Assembly: GCA_934098735.1 (NCBI GenBank)
Contig: CAKOOS010000008.1
Span: 1-47,329 of the forward strand
From: an uncultured Bacilli bacterium
GTDB taxonomy: Bacteria > Bacillota_I > Bacilli_A > RF39 > UBA660
Direction of reading: 5' to 3'
Length of the DNA: 47,329 nt
Shown: positions 16,848-24,417 of the stretch, in pieces
Layout: each line of letters starts with the position of its first letter
Position numbering within the stretch: the stretch's first letter is position 1
Translations under genes and position numbers: made by a program
The notes under the pieces: model-generated
The model's database searches: none
The model's input: only the letters and a program-made list of their open reading frames with translations
Told to the model about the DNA's origin: nothing

Positions 16848-17264
16848 ATGAACAAAAAGGGTTTTACTTTAGTAGAAGTTTTAGCTGTAATAGTTATTCT
16901 ATCTTTAGTTATTGGTATTGCAGGAACTAGTGTGGTTGCTGTAAGAAATAATTCTTTGAAAAAACTCGTAGAAACTAAATATAATAATTTAGAAAAAAGT
17001 GCAATATTATATGGACAAGAAAATCAAGATGAATTAAATGAAGAATGTACTATAGATAATGAAAAATATTCTTATTGTAGGCTTATTGATGTAAATACTT
17101 TGATTATGAAAAATTACTATGAAACTAGTGAAACTAATGGTGAAGGTAATAAAGATTTAATAAATAATTTGACTAAGAAAAGTATGTTGGAAGATGAAAT
17201 TATGATATATAGAAAAAATAATGTAATATATGCTAAAGTAATAAATAAAAAAAGTGAAATGTAG
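16848..17264 (+). CDS. Type IV pilin-like protein with class III signal
   Basis: 138 residues. The N-terminus KKGFTLVEVLAVIVILSLV is a textbook prepilin peptidase site (cleavage after Gly, then F, with Glu at +5) and forms the hydrophobic N-terminal helix. The rest is a short globular domain with two cysteines (CTIDNEKYSYC). Proteins of this kind build type IV/competence-type pseudopili, or in gut Firmicutes are single surface proteins. No pilus assembly genes are in the window. Its placement between ysxC and der is unusual, and AGGAG precedes the ATG. Confidence 0.85.
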   Translation: MNKKGFTLVEVLAVIVILSLVIGIAGTSVVAVRNNSLKKLVETKYNNLEKSAILYGQENQDELNEECTIDNEKYSYCRLIDVNTLIMKNYYETSETNGEGNKDLINNLTKKSMLEDEIMIYRKNNVIYAKVINKKSEM

Positions 17265-17277
17265 GGAGGTTTAAATA

Positions 17278-18582
17278 ATGCAAACAGTATGTTTAGTTGG
17301 AAAACCAAATGTAGGTAAAAGTAGTATTTTTAATAGGCTTATAAAAGAAAATAAATCTATTATTATGGATACTCCAGGAGTAACAAGAGATAGAATATAT
17401 GGCAAATGTAATTATAATGATAAGTCTTTTTTGGTTATTGATACTGGGGGAATATCAATAGGTAGTGATGATTTTGCTAAAGATATTTTAATGCAAGCTA
17501 CTTTAGCTATTGATGAGGCTGACTTAGTTCTTTTTGTTGTAGATGGTATTAATGACATAGATGCAAGTGATTTAAAAGTTGCAGAAATACTTCACAAAAG
17601 TAATAAAAAAGTTATTGTAGTTGTAAATAAAATAGATAATAAAGAAAGAATGGAAAATATTTATAATTTTTATGAATTAGGTTTTGGTGAAATAATTGGA
17701 ATTAGTGCATCTCATAAAATTGGATTTGATAATTTATTAAATATGATTACAAATGACTTACCTGAAGAAGAAATAGATACTGATACTTCCCTTAAATTTT
17801 CTATTATTGGAAGACCAAATGTTGGTAAAAGTAGTTTAATAAATGCTTTACTTAATGAAAATAGGGCAATTGTAAGTGATGTTGCTGGTACGACGAGAGA
17901 TGCTATAGATACTAAATTTAAATATAATCATCAAGATATAACTGTTATTGACACAGCTGGAATGCGTAAAAAAGGAAGAATATATGAAAGTGTTGAAAAG
18001 TACAGTTTAATTAGAAGTTTAAAAGCAATTGATAGAAGTGATGTATGTGTACTTGTTATTGATGCTACCACAGGTATTATTGAACATGATAAACACATAG
18101 CTTCTTATGCTCTTGATGCAGGAAAAGGAATAGTTATAGCTGTAAATAAGTGGGATACAATAAAAAATCCAGATCAAGATATAAGAAAATGGAAGGAAGA
18201 GATAAAAAATGAATTTCAATTTATTCCTTATGTACATGTAGTATTTTTAAGTGCAGTGACTAAAAAAAGAGTTAGTACCTTAATGCCAGAAGTATTATTA
18301 GCTTATGAAAATAATAGAAAAGAAGTAAAAACTTCACTTCTTAATAATATTATAATGGAAGCTGTAAGTCTTCATAATCCTCCTTCTTATAAAGGAAAAA
18401 GATTAAAAATATATTTTGTAAGTCAAACTGGTTATTGTCCACCAAAATTTACTTTTTCAGTCAATAATAAGGGATTAGTTCATTTTAGTTATGAAAGATA
18501 TTTAGAAAATCAAATTAGAGAGAATATTGATTTTGATGGTACGCCGATTATACTTCAGTTTAAGAACAAGAACGATAAATAA
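17278..18582 (+). CDS. der: Der (EngA) double-GTPase for 50S assembly
   Basis: 434 residues. Two tandem GTPase domains: GKPNVGKSSIFNRL and DTGGI with NKID in the first, GRPNVGKSSLINALL, DTAGMRKKG and NKWD in the second. A C-terminal KH-like domain follows (about 350-434). This double-domain layout is unique to Der. GGAGG precedes the ATG. Confidence 0.97.
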   Translation: MQTVCLVGKPNVGKSSIFNRLIKENKSIIMDTPGVTRDRIYGKCNYNDKSFLVIDTGGISIGSDDFAKDILMQATLAIDEADLVLFVVDGINDIDASDLKVAEILHKSNKKVIVVVNKIDNKERMENIYNFYELGFGEIIGISASHKIGFDNLLNMITNDLPEEEIDTDTSLKFSIIGRPNVGKSSLINALLNENRAIVSDVAGTTRDAIDTKFKYNHQDITVIDTAGMRKKGRIYESVEKYSLIRSLKAIDRSDVCVLVIDATTGIIEHDKHIASYALDAGKGIVIAVNKWDTIKNPDQDIRKWKEEIKNEFQFIPYVHVVFLSAVTKKRVSTLMPEVLLAYENNRKEVKTSLLNNIIMEAVSLHNPPSYKGKRLKIYFVSQTGYCPPKFTFSVNNKGLVHFSYERYLENQIRENIDFDGTPIILQFKNKNDK

Positions 18583-18598
18583 TTTGTTCTTGTTTTTT
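18565..18598 (+). terminator. Terminator overlapping the der stop codon
   Basis: AACAAGAAC, 12-nt loop, GTTCTTGTT then TTTT; the left arm encodes the last residues of Der. Confidence 0.8.
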
Positions 18599-18604
18599 AT
18601 ATTA

Positions 18605-18630
18605 ACAAATAGGTAAAAAAGCATATATTA
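18605..18630 (+). promoter_or_regulatory. Possible sigma-K-type promoter of spoVIF
   Basis: AC, 15 bp, CATATATTA, matching the AC...CATANNNTA pattern. The start would fall close to the ribosome binding site. B. subtilis spoVIF belongs to the late mother-cell programme. Motif-based inference. Confidence 0.4.
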
Positions 18631-18644
18631 TTTTAGGAGGGTTT

Positions 18645-18887
18645 ATGAAACTGGGCGATGAATTTTTTAAAAAGGTAGAAAAGAAAACTCATGTTGATAA
18701 AGATACAATAATTTCTTTAGCTAAGAAATTACAAGAAGGAAATATGAAAGATGAAAAAACTTTAGGAGAAGTAATTGATACATTAAGCTTAATGACTGGT
18801 AAAAAAGTAAGTGATGAACAAAAGAAAAAAATTATAAATAAGATAGTGGATGATAAAGTTCCAAAAGATGTTGAAAAGATGTTTTGA
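18645..18887 (+). CDS. spoVIF: SpoVIF, stage VI sporulation protein F
   Basis: 80 residues. The pattern FFKKVEKKTHVDKDTIISLA, LQEGNMKDEKTLGEVI and GKKVSDEQKKKIINKIVDDK matches the small SpoVIF family (about 85 aa), whose signature is KKTGV..., NFKDEKTVR and K.VS.E.E.KI. In B. subtilis it supports coat assembly and spore resistance late in sporulation. AGGAGG lies upstream. The gene stands alone between two terminators. Confidence 0.75.
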   Translation: MKLGDEFFKKVEKKTHVDKDTIISLAKKLQEGNMKDEKTLGEVIDTLSLMTGKKVSDEQKKKIINKIVDDKVPKDVEKMF

Positions 18888-18889
18888 AT

Positions 18890-18908
18890 AGAGCTAAAGG
18901 CTCTTTTT
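18890..18908 (+). terminator. Terminator of spoVIF
   Basis: AGAGC, TAAAG, GCTCT followed by TTTT. Confidence 0.75.
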
Positions 18909-18910
18909 AA

Positions 18911-18939
18911 TTGTCAAAAAATATAATGTGTTTTATAAT
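18911..18939 (+). promoter_or_regulatory. Promoter of the fic gene
   Basis: TTGTCA, 17 bp, TATAAT; ATG 20 nt after the -10. Confidence 0.75.
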
Positions 18940-18959
18940 ATTTTTTGCAGGTGGTGGAA

Positions 18960-20090
18960 ATGCAAAATAAAACTTTTTTAAATTTATTTAATGAAAATAA
19001 TGAAAGATTTTTTTATAGAGAAGAAGCTTTAAAAAATAGTAAAACAGAACTTGAAGAATTTTTAAAGTGGGATACCAATATGAATAATTTAGAGTTTGCC
19101 AAAAAAATGATGTATTCACATGAACTTAAGGCAAATAATCAAGTTGAAGGTTACCTTGATGAGATTGATTTAATAAAAAATGTAATTAAAAGTAAATTTA
19201 AGAATATAAAAAGTGCTGAAGCTATTCAAAGAATTTTAAATTTATATTATGGTTATTTTTATATAATTCATAATCATGAAATTAATGAAGAAAGCTTACA
19301 TGAACTATATAAAATTCTTAGTTATGGTCTTTTAGAAGAGTATGATTTAAAAAATATGGGAAAACTTTATAGAGAAGCTCCAGTTTATATTTTTCAAAAT
19401 GGAAGAATGGAAACAGTGCTTCAAGAAGGATTAAATTATAATGACATAGAAAAATATATAACTATGTATTTTGATTTTATAGATAACTATTCTTGTGATT
19501 CTGATGTTGATCAATATATTAAATCACAGATAATGCATTTTTATTTTGTTTTTATTCATCCTTATTTTGATGTAAATGGAAGAACTAGTAGAACAATGTC
19601 AATGTGGTATCTTCTAGAAAAAAAGATATATCCATATATTATTTTTAACCGTGGTATAAGTTTTAAGGGAGCAAAATATGATAATAGAATTAAAGAAGCA
19701 AAGTTAAAAAAAGATTTAACTTACTTCTTAGAGATGATGCTTGATACATTAAAAATAGAACTTGAAAAAGAACATATTATGGAAGAAATAAAAGATAATA
19801 CAACATATAAATTAAATGCTCAGAATTATCAAAGTTTACTTTATTTTTTAACTATTAATGGTTTTAAATCTTTGGCAGGATTTCAAAGCATTTATAATAG
19901 ATATAATGATAAGAAAAAAATAAAAGAAATCTATTATGAAATGATAGAACCTTTAATAGATATGGATATACTTAAAGTGGTAAGATTTACTAAGAAAAGT
20001 TATGGTGATATAAACAATATGGAATTAGAGCTTAATCCAGTAAAATATACCAATGATGAAAATTATTTAAAAAGAATAAAATTAAAATGA
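18960..20090 (+). CDS. Fic-domain protein
   Basis: 376 residues. A helical N-terminal region contains NNQVEG (about 59-64), the position of the Fic inhibitory helix motif [S/T]xxxEG with Asn in place of Ser/Thr. The Fic core follows, and the active loop reads HPYFDVNGRTSR (about 200-211), with the catalytic His, Asp, Asn and both Arg present. The residue before Asn is Val where Gly/Ala is usual. A C-terminal helical/winged region (about 290-376) is present. Fic proteins normally transfer AMP to a protein; targets are unknown. The ATG at 18960 has AGGTGG upstream; a TTG at 18945 is rejected. No adjacent antitoxin gene. Confidence 0.85.
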   Translation: MQNKTFLNLFNENNERFFYREEALKNSKTELEEFLKWDTNMNNLEFAKKMMYSHELKANNQVEGYLDEIDLIKNVIKSKFKNIKSAEAIQRILNLYYGYFYIIHNHEINEESLHELYKILSYGLLEEYDLKNMGKLYREAPVYIFQNGRMETVLQEGLNYNDIEKYITMYFDFIDNYSCDSDVDQYIKSQIMHFYFVFIHPYFDVNGRTSRTMSMWYLLEKKIYPYIIFNRGISFKGAKYDNRIKEAKLKKDLTYFLEMMLDTLKIELEKEHIMEEIKDNTTYKLNAQNYQSLLYFLTINGFKSLAGFQSIYNRYNDKKKIKEIYYEMIEPLIDMDILKVVRFTKKSYGDINNMELELNPVKYTNDENYLKRIKLK

Positions 20091-20113
20091 GTTTTAAAAA
20101 TAAACTCATTTTT
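20084..20113. terminator. Bidirectional terminator fic / M15 peptidase
   Basis: AAAATGAGTTT, 7-nt loop, AAACTCATTTTT between convergent genes; it overlaps both stop codons. Confidence 0.85.
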
Positions 20114-21062
20114 CAATGTAATAAGCGTAATATTCATCAAATGTTATGTTTTTTTCATAAACTTCTTTAGCAATTTTTTTGCCTACATAACGAAAATGCC
20201 ATGATTCATAATTATATCCCGTAACATTTACTTTATCTTCAGGATATCTTAAAATAAAACCATATTTATAAGAATTTTCTTTAAGCCATTTGGCTTCTTC
20301 AGAATCTTTAAATGTTTTTCTATTACTATTTGTTTTACTAAAAATATCTAAAGTAAGTCCGGTTTGATGTTCACTTGCTCCGGGTCTTGCTGCGATACTA
20401 TCAGCATATTTTGAACCTTGCTTTTGATAGTTATTATAAACGATTTCTTGCTCTTCATAAGTTCTATAGCTGGAACTTATCATAAGATAATAACCATTTT
20501 CTTTCGCAGCATTCCACATTTCTATAAAAGCATCCATGGCAACTTTGCGTACTTTTTGGTCATCTCCCCATGAATAATCTTTAGAAATTGTTACTAAATC
20601 ACTTGGAATATAGTCTTTTGATAATAAATAATATTTATTTACTAACATACTTGTATCTTTACTAATATCTGTTTCATAATTTGGTATGTAAAATTCTTCA
20701 TCTAAATGGATATTTATATTACGAACTACTGTAGTTAAATCTAATCTTTTATTTTTGTTCATGTAATCTATATATTTATAAAAATTTTTTGATAAATAAT
20801 ATTTTTCTTTCATTAATTTTATGTATTTATCATTATCATAATTATCTAAGAAAAATTTATAATCTTCTTCTTTTGAAAAATTATTTAATATTAAGCTTGT
20901 ATCTTCTTTGCTATATCCAACTTCTAAAAGCTTGTATTCAAATGTTTGATGATAAAGATATTCTTGATACTTTTTATATCCATAAAAAATTAAGCAAATA
21001 ATAATTATTAAAAAGGCTAAAAAATAATAAACTTGTTTTTTTAATTTTCTTCTTTTTTTCAT
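20106..21062 (-). CDS. D,D-carboxypeptidase, M15B family (second copy)
   Basis: 318 residues. A membrane anchor (about 8-25) and a helical spacer with a repeated 'YSKEDTSLILNNFS'-like element precede the M15B domain. That domain has ASEHQTGLTLDIFSK (zinc His/Asp) and ESWHFRYVG (catalytic/zinc His region). It is a paralog of 7825-8919, sharing SLILNN/DKYIK-type spacers, the fold order and the terminal FDEYYAYYI/LEEYIDKYV element. The ATG at 21062 has GGAG 6 nt upstream. Likely role: trimming peptidoglycan pentapeptides. Confidence 0.88.
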   Translation of the reverse strand: MKKRRKLKKQVYYFLAFLIIIICLIFYGYKKYQEYLYHQTFEYKLLEVGYSKEDTSLILNNFSKEEDYKFFLDNYDNDKYIKLMKEKYYLSKNFYKYIDYMNKNKRLDLTTVVRNINIHLDEEFYIPNYETDISKDTSMLVNKYYLLSKDYIPSDLVTISKDYSWGDDQKVRKVAMDAFIEMWNAAKENGYYLMISSSYRTYEEQEIVYNNYQKQGSKYADSIAARPGASEHQTGLTLDIFSKTNSNRKTFKDSEEAKWLKENSYKYGFILRYPEDKVNVTGYNYESWHFRYVGKKIAKEVYEKNITFDEYYAYYIEK

Positions 21063-21081
21063 AACAATCTCCATTTTTTAA

Positions 21082-21110
21082 ATTATATCATTTTTAAATT
21101 CTATTTACAA
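21082..21110 (-). promoter_or_regulatory. Promoter of the second M15 peptidase gene
   Basis: Minus strand: TTGTAA, 17 bp, TATAAT; start codon 19 nt after the -10. The -35 overlaps that of the divergent gene, inside an 8-bp inverted repeat (TACAAATA / TATTTGTA). Confidence 0.7.
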
Positions 21111-21132
21111 ATATAGTTATTTGTAGTAAACT
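21104..21132 (+). promoter_or_regulatory. Probable promoter of the 119-residue protein gene
   Basis: TTTACA, 17 bp, TAAACT; weaker -10. Confidence 0.45.
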
Positions 21133-21157
21133 TAGATTAATAGTAAAGGGTGGTATT

Positions 21158-21517
21158 ATGAATGTAAATAAACAAATAATTGATTTATGTCCAAACTTTT
21201 ATAAAATAATAGAATTTACACCTTATCAAGATGATGTAATATCTTCAAAACTAATAAAGTTATATCAACAATATATTTTTAAAATTGATATAAATAATTT
21301 GGAAGAAGTAGAAGAAGTAAGGCAACTTGATAAAGTAGTAAATAAATATATAGATGATTATTTATTTAGAAAAGAAATGCAAAAGCAAATAGTACAAATT
21401 AAAGTAAAGAAAGATGAAACAAATATTTTAAAGGCTATTATAAGATCTATTATTAAAATATTTGATAATTATGAAGAATATACTACCAGAGTAATTTATA
21501 TATCAAGATGGATTTAG
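21158..21517 (+). CDS. Hypothetical 119-residue protein
   Basis: I do not recognise this protein. It is mostly helical and charged (DINNLEEVEEVRQLDKVV and KKDETNILKAIIRSIIKIF are amphipathic), without signal peptide or membrane segment. GGGTGG precedes the ATG, and a clear terminator follows, so it is a single-gene unit just ahead of yqfC. Confidence 0.6.
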   Translation: MNVNKQIIDLCPNFYKIIEFTPYQDDVISSKLIKLYQQYIFKIDINNLEEVEEVRQLDKVVNKYIDDYLFRKEMQKQIVQIKVKKDETNILKAIIRSIIKIFDNYEEYTTRVIYISRWI

Positions 21518-21542
21518 AATACATTATAAGTATTCTTTTTTT
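21516..21542 (+). terminator. Terminator after the 119-residue protein gene
   Basis: AGAATAC, 7-nt loop, GTATTCT then a seven-base T-run; the left arm overlaps the stop codon. Confidence 0.85.
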
Positions 21543-21588
21543 AATATAAGTTTCAAAAGTAAAACATATAATTAATAAGGTGATTTAA

Positions 21589-21834
21589 GTGCATATTAAA
21601 GAAACCATTCTTAATTTTTTATATGATAAGAATTATTTTATATCAGTTTATGATGATTATGTTCATGTGTATAATTATAAAGAATTAATAAGTCTTACAA
21701 GTAAGCTAATTATTTTTAAAATGGATGATTTTAATTTAGAAATTAAAGGTGATAATCTATTTATTACTAAAATGATGGCTAGTGAGGTTTTGATTAAAGG
21801 AAAACTTTGGAAGATAGGTTTTAATTATGAATAG
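21589..21834 (+). CDS. yqfC: YqfC, YabP/YqfC-family sporulation protein
   Basis: 81 residues starting at GTG with AAGGTGA upstream. The pattern YDDYVHVYNYKELISLTSKL, IEIKGDNL-like and VLIKGKLWKIGF matches the small beta-rich YabP/YqfC family. Its partner yqfD overlaps by 8 nt. In B. subtilis yqfCD belong to the sigma-E regulon. Here CATATAAT at 21565-21572 with an upstream AATATA would fit a sigma-E promoter, though the spacer (16) is long. Confidence 0.9.
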   Translation: MHIKETILNFLYDKNYFISVYDDYVHVYNYKELISLTSKLIIFKMDDFNLEIKGDNLFITKMMASEVLIKGKLWKIGFNYE

Positions 21835-22975
21835 CAATTTAGTATGGGTTAAAACAAAATGTGACGATTATTATAAACTTATTAGAAAGATAGAAAATAT
21901 TAAAATTAGAGTTTATGAAATAAGATATGATAAAAAAGTACTATATTTAAAAATAGATAGAAAAAGTTTAGAAAAGTTAGATAAATATTTAATTAGTTAT
22001 AAGTTTAAGTTAGATAAAAAAATAGGACTTGATAAAGTATTTGCTATAATAAATAGAGAAAAAATTTTTTTAATTTCACTTGTTTTGGGAATTATTCTTT
22101 TTATTATACTAAATAATATGGTTTTTAAAATAAATATAGTGCATGAAAATAAATATATAAGAGAACTTTTAAAAGATGAACTTGATAGTTATGGAGTGAA
22201 GGTATTACATTTTAAAAAAAGCTATAAAGAAATGGAAAAAATTAAACAAGAAATATTAGATAAATATCCAGATAGTTTAGATTGGATGGAATTTGAAGTT
22301 AAGGGAATGGTAATAAACGTTAAAGTAGAAGAAAGGATTATAACGGATACTAAAAGTGTTGAAAAAACTTGTAATATTGTTGCTAAAAAAGCTGGAGTTA
22401 TAAGTGATATTAAAGTAATACAAGGAGAAAGTTTAGTTGCTATAAATGACTATGTAAATAAAGGAGATATACTTATAAGTGGTGAAGTTAAGTATAATGA
22501 AGAGACTAAAAGATATACTTGTGCAAGTGGGGAAGTATACGCAACAACTTGGTATATAGGAAAAGCTAGTATTCCATTTAATTATGATGAATATACAGAA
22601 ACTGGTAAAAAGAAATATAATTTAATTTTTGAAAATGATGGAAATAAAAAAGAGATTTTTAGAAATAGATTTAAAGATTATAAGAGTAATTTAAAAACGA
22701 TTTTGAAAATTTTTGATTTTAAATTATATGTTGATAAACAGATGGAAGTAAAAAAAATAACTAAAAAGTATACAGAAGAAGAGGCTATAAATGAAGGTGT
22801 AAAAAAAGTAATAGAAAATATAGAGAAAAAAAGTTTAGAAAAAGATAGTATAATTGATAAAAAAGTTTTGAAAAAAAGTGTAAATGATAGTACAATGGAT
22901 ATAGACGTATTTGTGGTTTTAAAAGAACTTATAAGTGCAGAAAAAGAAGTAGTAATTGGGGAAGGAATTGATTAG
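21827..22975 (+). CDS. yqfD: YqfD sporulation membrane protein
   Basis: 382 residues, family length. An N-terminal cytoplasmic ferredoxin-like domain (about 1-85), one membrane helix (about 84-104), and a FtsQ/POTRA-like region with VKVEERI follow. Then come a barrel-sandwich-like segment (NIVAKKAGVISDIKVIQGES...VNKGDILISG, about 178-220) and a C-terminal domain. This is the standard YqfD layout. It is needed for mother-cell development in B. subtilis; the molecular role is not known. Coupled to yqfC. Confidence 0.92.
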   Translation: MNSNLVWVKTKCDDYYKLIRKIENIKIRVYEIRYDKKVLYLKIDRKSLEKLDKYLISYKFKLDKKIGLDKVFAIINREKIFLISLVLGIILFIILNNMVFKINIVHENKYIRELLKDELDSYGVKVLHFKKSYKEMEKIKQEILDKYPDSLDWMEFEVKGMVINVKVEERIITDTKSVEKTCNIVAKKAGVISDIKVIQGESLVAINDYVNKGDILISGEVKYNEETKRYTCASGEVYATTWYIGKASIPFNYDEYTETGKKKYNLIFENDGNKKEIFRNRFKDYKSNLKTILKIFDFKLYVDKQMEVKKITKKYTEEEAINEGVKKVIENIEKKSLEKDSIIDKKVLKKSVNDSTMDIDVFVVLKELISAEKEVVIGEGID

Positions 22976-22976
22976 G

Positions 22977-23594
22977 ATGTTTCTAAATACAATACAAGCT
23001 GTTTTAAATGATAACTGGCCAATTTTAATAATATTTATTATTACCATGATAAGTCTTAGATTCTTTTATTTAAGAAGTAATAGAGAAAAAATATGTTTTT
23101 ATAAAGAGTTTTTTTCAATTCTAGCTATAGTTTATATTTTTTTGTTATTCCAACTTTTAACTAAAGTAGAGCTTAATCAAGGAAGTGGTTATAATTTAGT
23201 ACCTTTTACGGAAATATTTAGATATGAAATAGGTAGTAAATTATTTGTATATAATGTTGTTGGAAATATTATGGCTTTTGTTTTATTTGGAATTATAGTG
23301 TCAGCTTATATAAAACCTAAGACGGCCCTTGCTCCTTTTTTAATTTCTTTAATAGTTTCTACGACGGTTGAATTTGTTCAGCTTAATATTGGAAGAAGCT
23401 TTGATGTTGATGATATTATTTTAAATGTTGTTGGATGTATAATTGGCTATTTACTATATATAGGATGTAGTGCTATTCATAGTCATTTACCTAAGGCTCT
23501 TCAAAAAGATGGTATATTAAATGTTATTTGTTTTATTATAATTGTTATTATAGTAATTTATGTATTAAAGATGATGGGAGTGTTGGTTTTTTAA
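22977..23594 (+). CDS. VanZ-like membrane protein
   Basis: About 205 residues with five or so membrane segments. The VanZ signature is present: NLVPFTEIF, NVVGNIMAFVLFG, STTVEFVQLNIGRSFDVDDIILNVVGCIIGYLLY. VanZ-family proteins are associated with resistance to lipoglycopeptides or membrane-acting compounds, but most members are uncharacterised. The ATG at 22977 overlaps no promoter and starts 1 bp after the yqfD stop. It occupies the place of phoH and yqfF, which normally separate yqfD from ybeY in Bacilli. Confidence 0.85.
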   Translation: MFLNTIQAVLNDNWPILIIFIITMISLRFFYLRSNREKICFYKEFFSILAIVYIFLLFQLLTKVELNQGSGYNLVPFTEIFRYEIGSKLFVYNVVGNIMAFVLFGIIVSAYIKPKTALAPFLISLIVSTTVEFVQLNIGRSFDVDDIILNVVGCIIGYLLYIGCSAIHSHLPKALQKDGILNVICFIIIVIIVIYVLKMMGVLVF

Positions 23595-23596
23595 TA

Positions 23597-24058
23597 ATGA
23601 ATAAATATGAAATTATAAATGAATATGAAGATTTTGAATATGGATATTTAAATAAAATAATTGATAAAGCTTTAGAAATGGAAAAGGTAAAAAATGCTAT
23701 ATTTACAATTATTTTTATAGATGATGAAAAAATGCATGAATTAAATTATACTTATCGTGGTATAGATCGATCTACGGATGTTCTTTCATTTGCTTATGAA
23801 GATAATGAAAAAGAAAAAAAAGATATAAGAATGCTGGGAGAAATATTTGTAAGTATTCCAAAAATGAAGGCACAAGCATTGGAATATGGACATAGTGAAA
23901 CACGTGAATTGTCTTTTTTAGTTGTCCATGGTATACTACATTTACTTGGTTATGATCATACCTTGGGAAAAAAAGAAGAAGAAGATATGTTTAGACGTCA
24001 GGAGTTGGTATTAAATGAATTCGAAGAAACAAGAAAAACAAAAAAAGATGGGAATTAA
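23597..24058 (+). CDS. ybeY: YbeY, rRNA maturation endoribonuclease
   Basis: 153 residues. The zinc motif HGILHLLGYDH (H3XH5XH pattern) is at about 114-124; STDVLSFAY and LGEIFVSIPK are family landmarks. YbeY takes part in 16S rRNA 3'-end processing and ribosome quality control. The ATG at 23597 is 2 bp after the VanZ-like gene and has only a weak ribosome binding site, so translation is likely coupled. Confidence 0.95.
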   Translation: MNKYEIINEYEDFEYGYLNKIIDKALEMEKVKNAIFTIIFIDDEKMHELNYTYRGIDRSTDVLSFAYEDNEKEKKDIRMLGEIFVSIPKMKAQALEYGHSETRELSFLVVHGILHLLGYDHTLGKKEEEDMFRRQELVLNEFEETRKTKKDGN

Positions 24059-24410
24059 AAGATTTTTTAATAGTATTAAATTTTCTATTGAAGGGTTAGT
24101 TCATGCTTACCAAAATGAACAAAGTCTTTTATTACATGGATTTTGTACAATTTTAGCAATTCTTTTAGGAATATTTTTAAAAATTTCTTTTAACCAATGG
24201 GCTGTTGTACTTATTGCGTTAGTGGTAGTTTTAGCAGTAGAACTTCTTAATACGGCAGTTGAAGCTACAGTAGATTTAATTACTAAAGAAATTCATCCTT
24301 TAGCTAAAGTAGCAAAAGATTGTGGTAGTGCTGCGGCTTTTGTTAGCAGTATTATGGCATTTATAATTTGTCTATTTATATTTATGCCAAAGATAATAGC
24401 GCTTTTTTAG
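24015..24410 (+). CDS. dgkA: DgkA, undecaprenol/diacylglycerol kinase
   Basis: 131 residues with three membrane helices. Motifs AYQNEQSLLLHG and VVLAVELLNTAVEATVDLI contain the conserved Glu and Asn residues of the small integral-membrane kinase family; in Firmicutes the preferred substrate is undecaprenol. It overlaps ybeY by 44 nt, with AGGAG 10 nt before the ATG. An alternative start at 24048 lacks a ribosome binding site. Confidence 0.93.
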   Translation: MNSKKQEKQKKMGIKRFFNSIKFSIEGLVHAYQNEQSLLLHGFCTILAILLGIFLKISFNQWAVVLIALVVVLAVELLNTAVEATVDLITKEIHPLAKVAKDCGSAAAFVSSIMAFIICLFIFMPKIIALF

Positions 24411-24417
24411 GTGATTT

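Noticed and set aside
18960..21517. Fic toxin-antitoxin pair with the 119-residue protein
   Set aside because: The genes are separated by a convergent M15 gene and two terminators; the Fic protein carries its own inhibitory-helix position.
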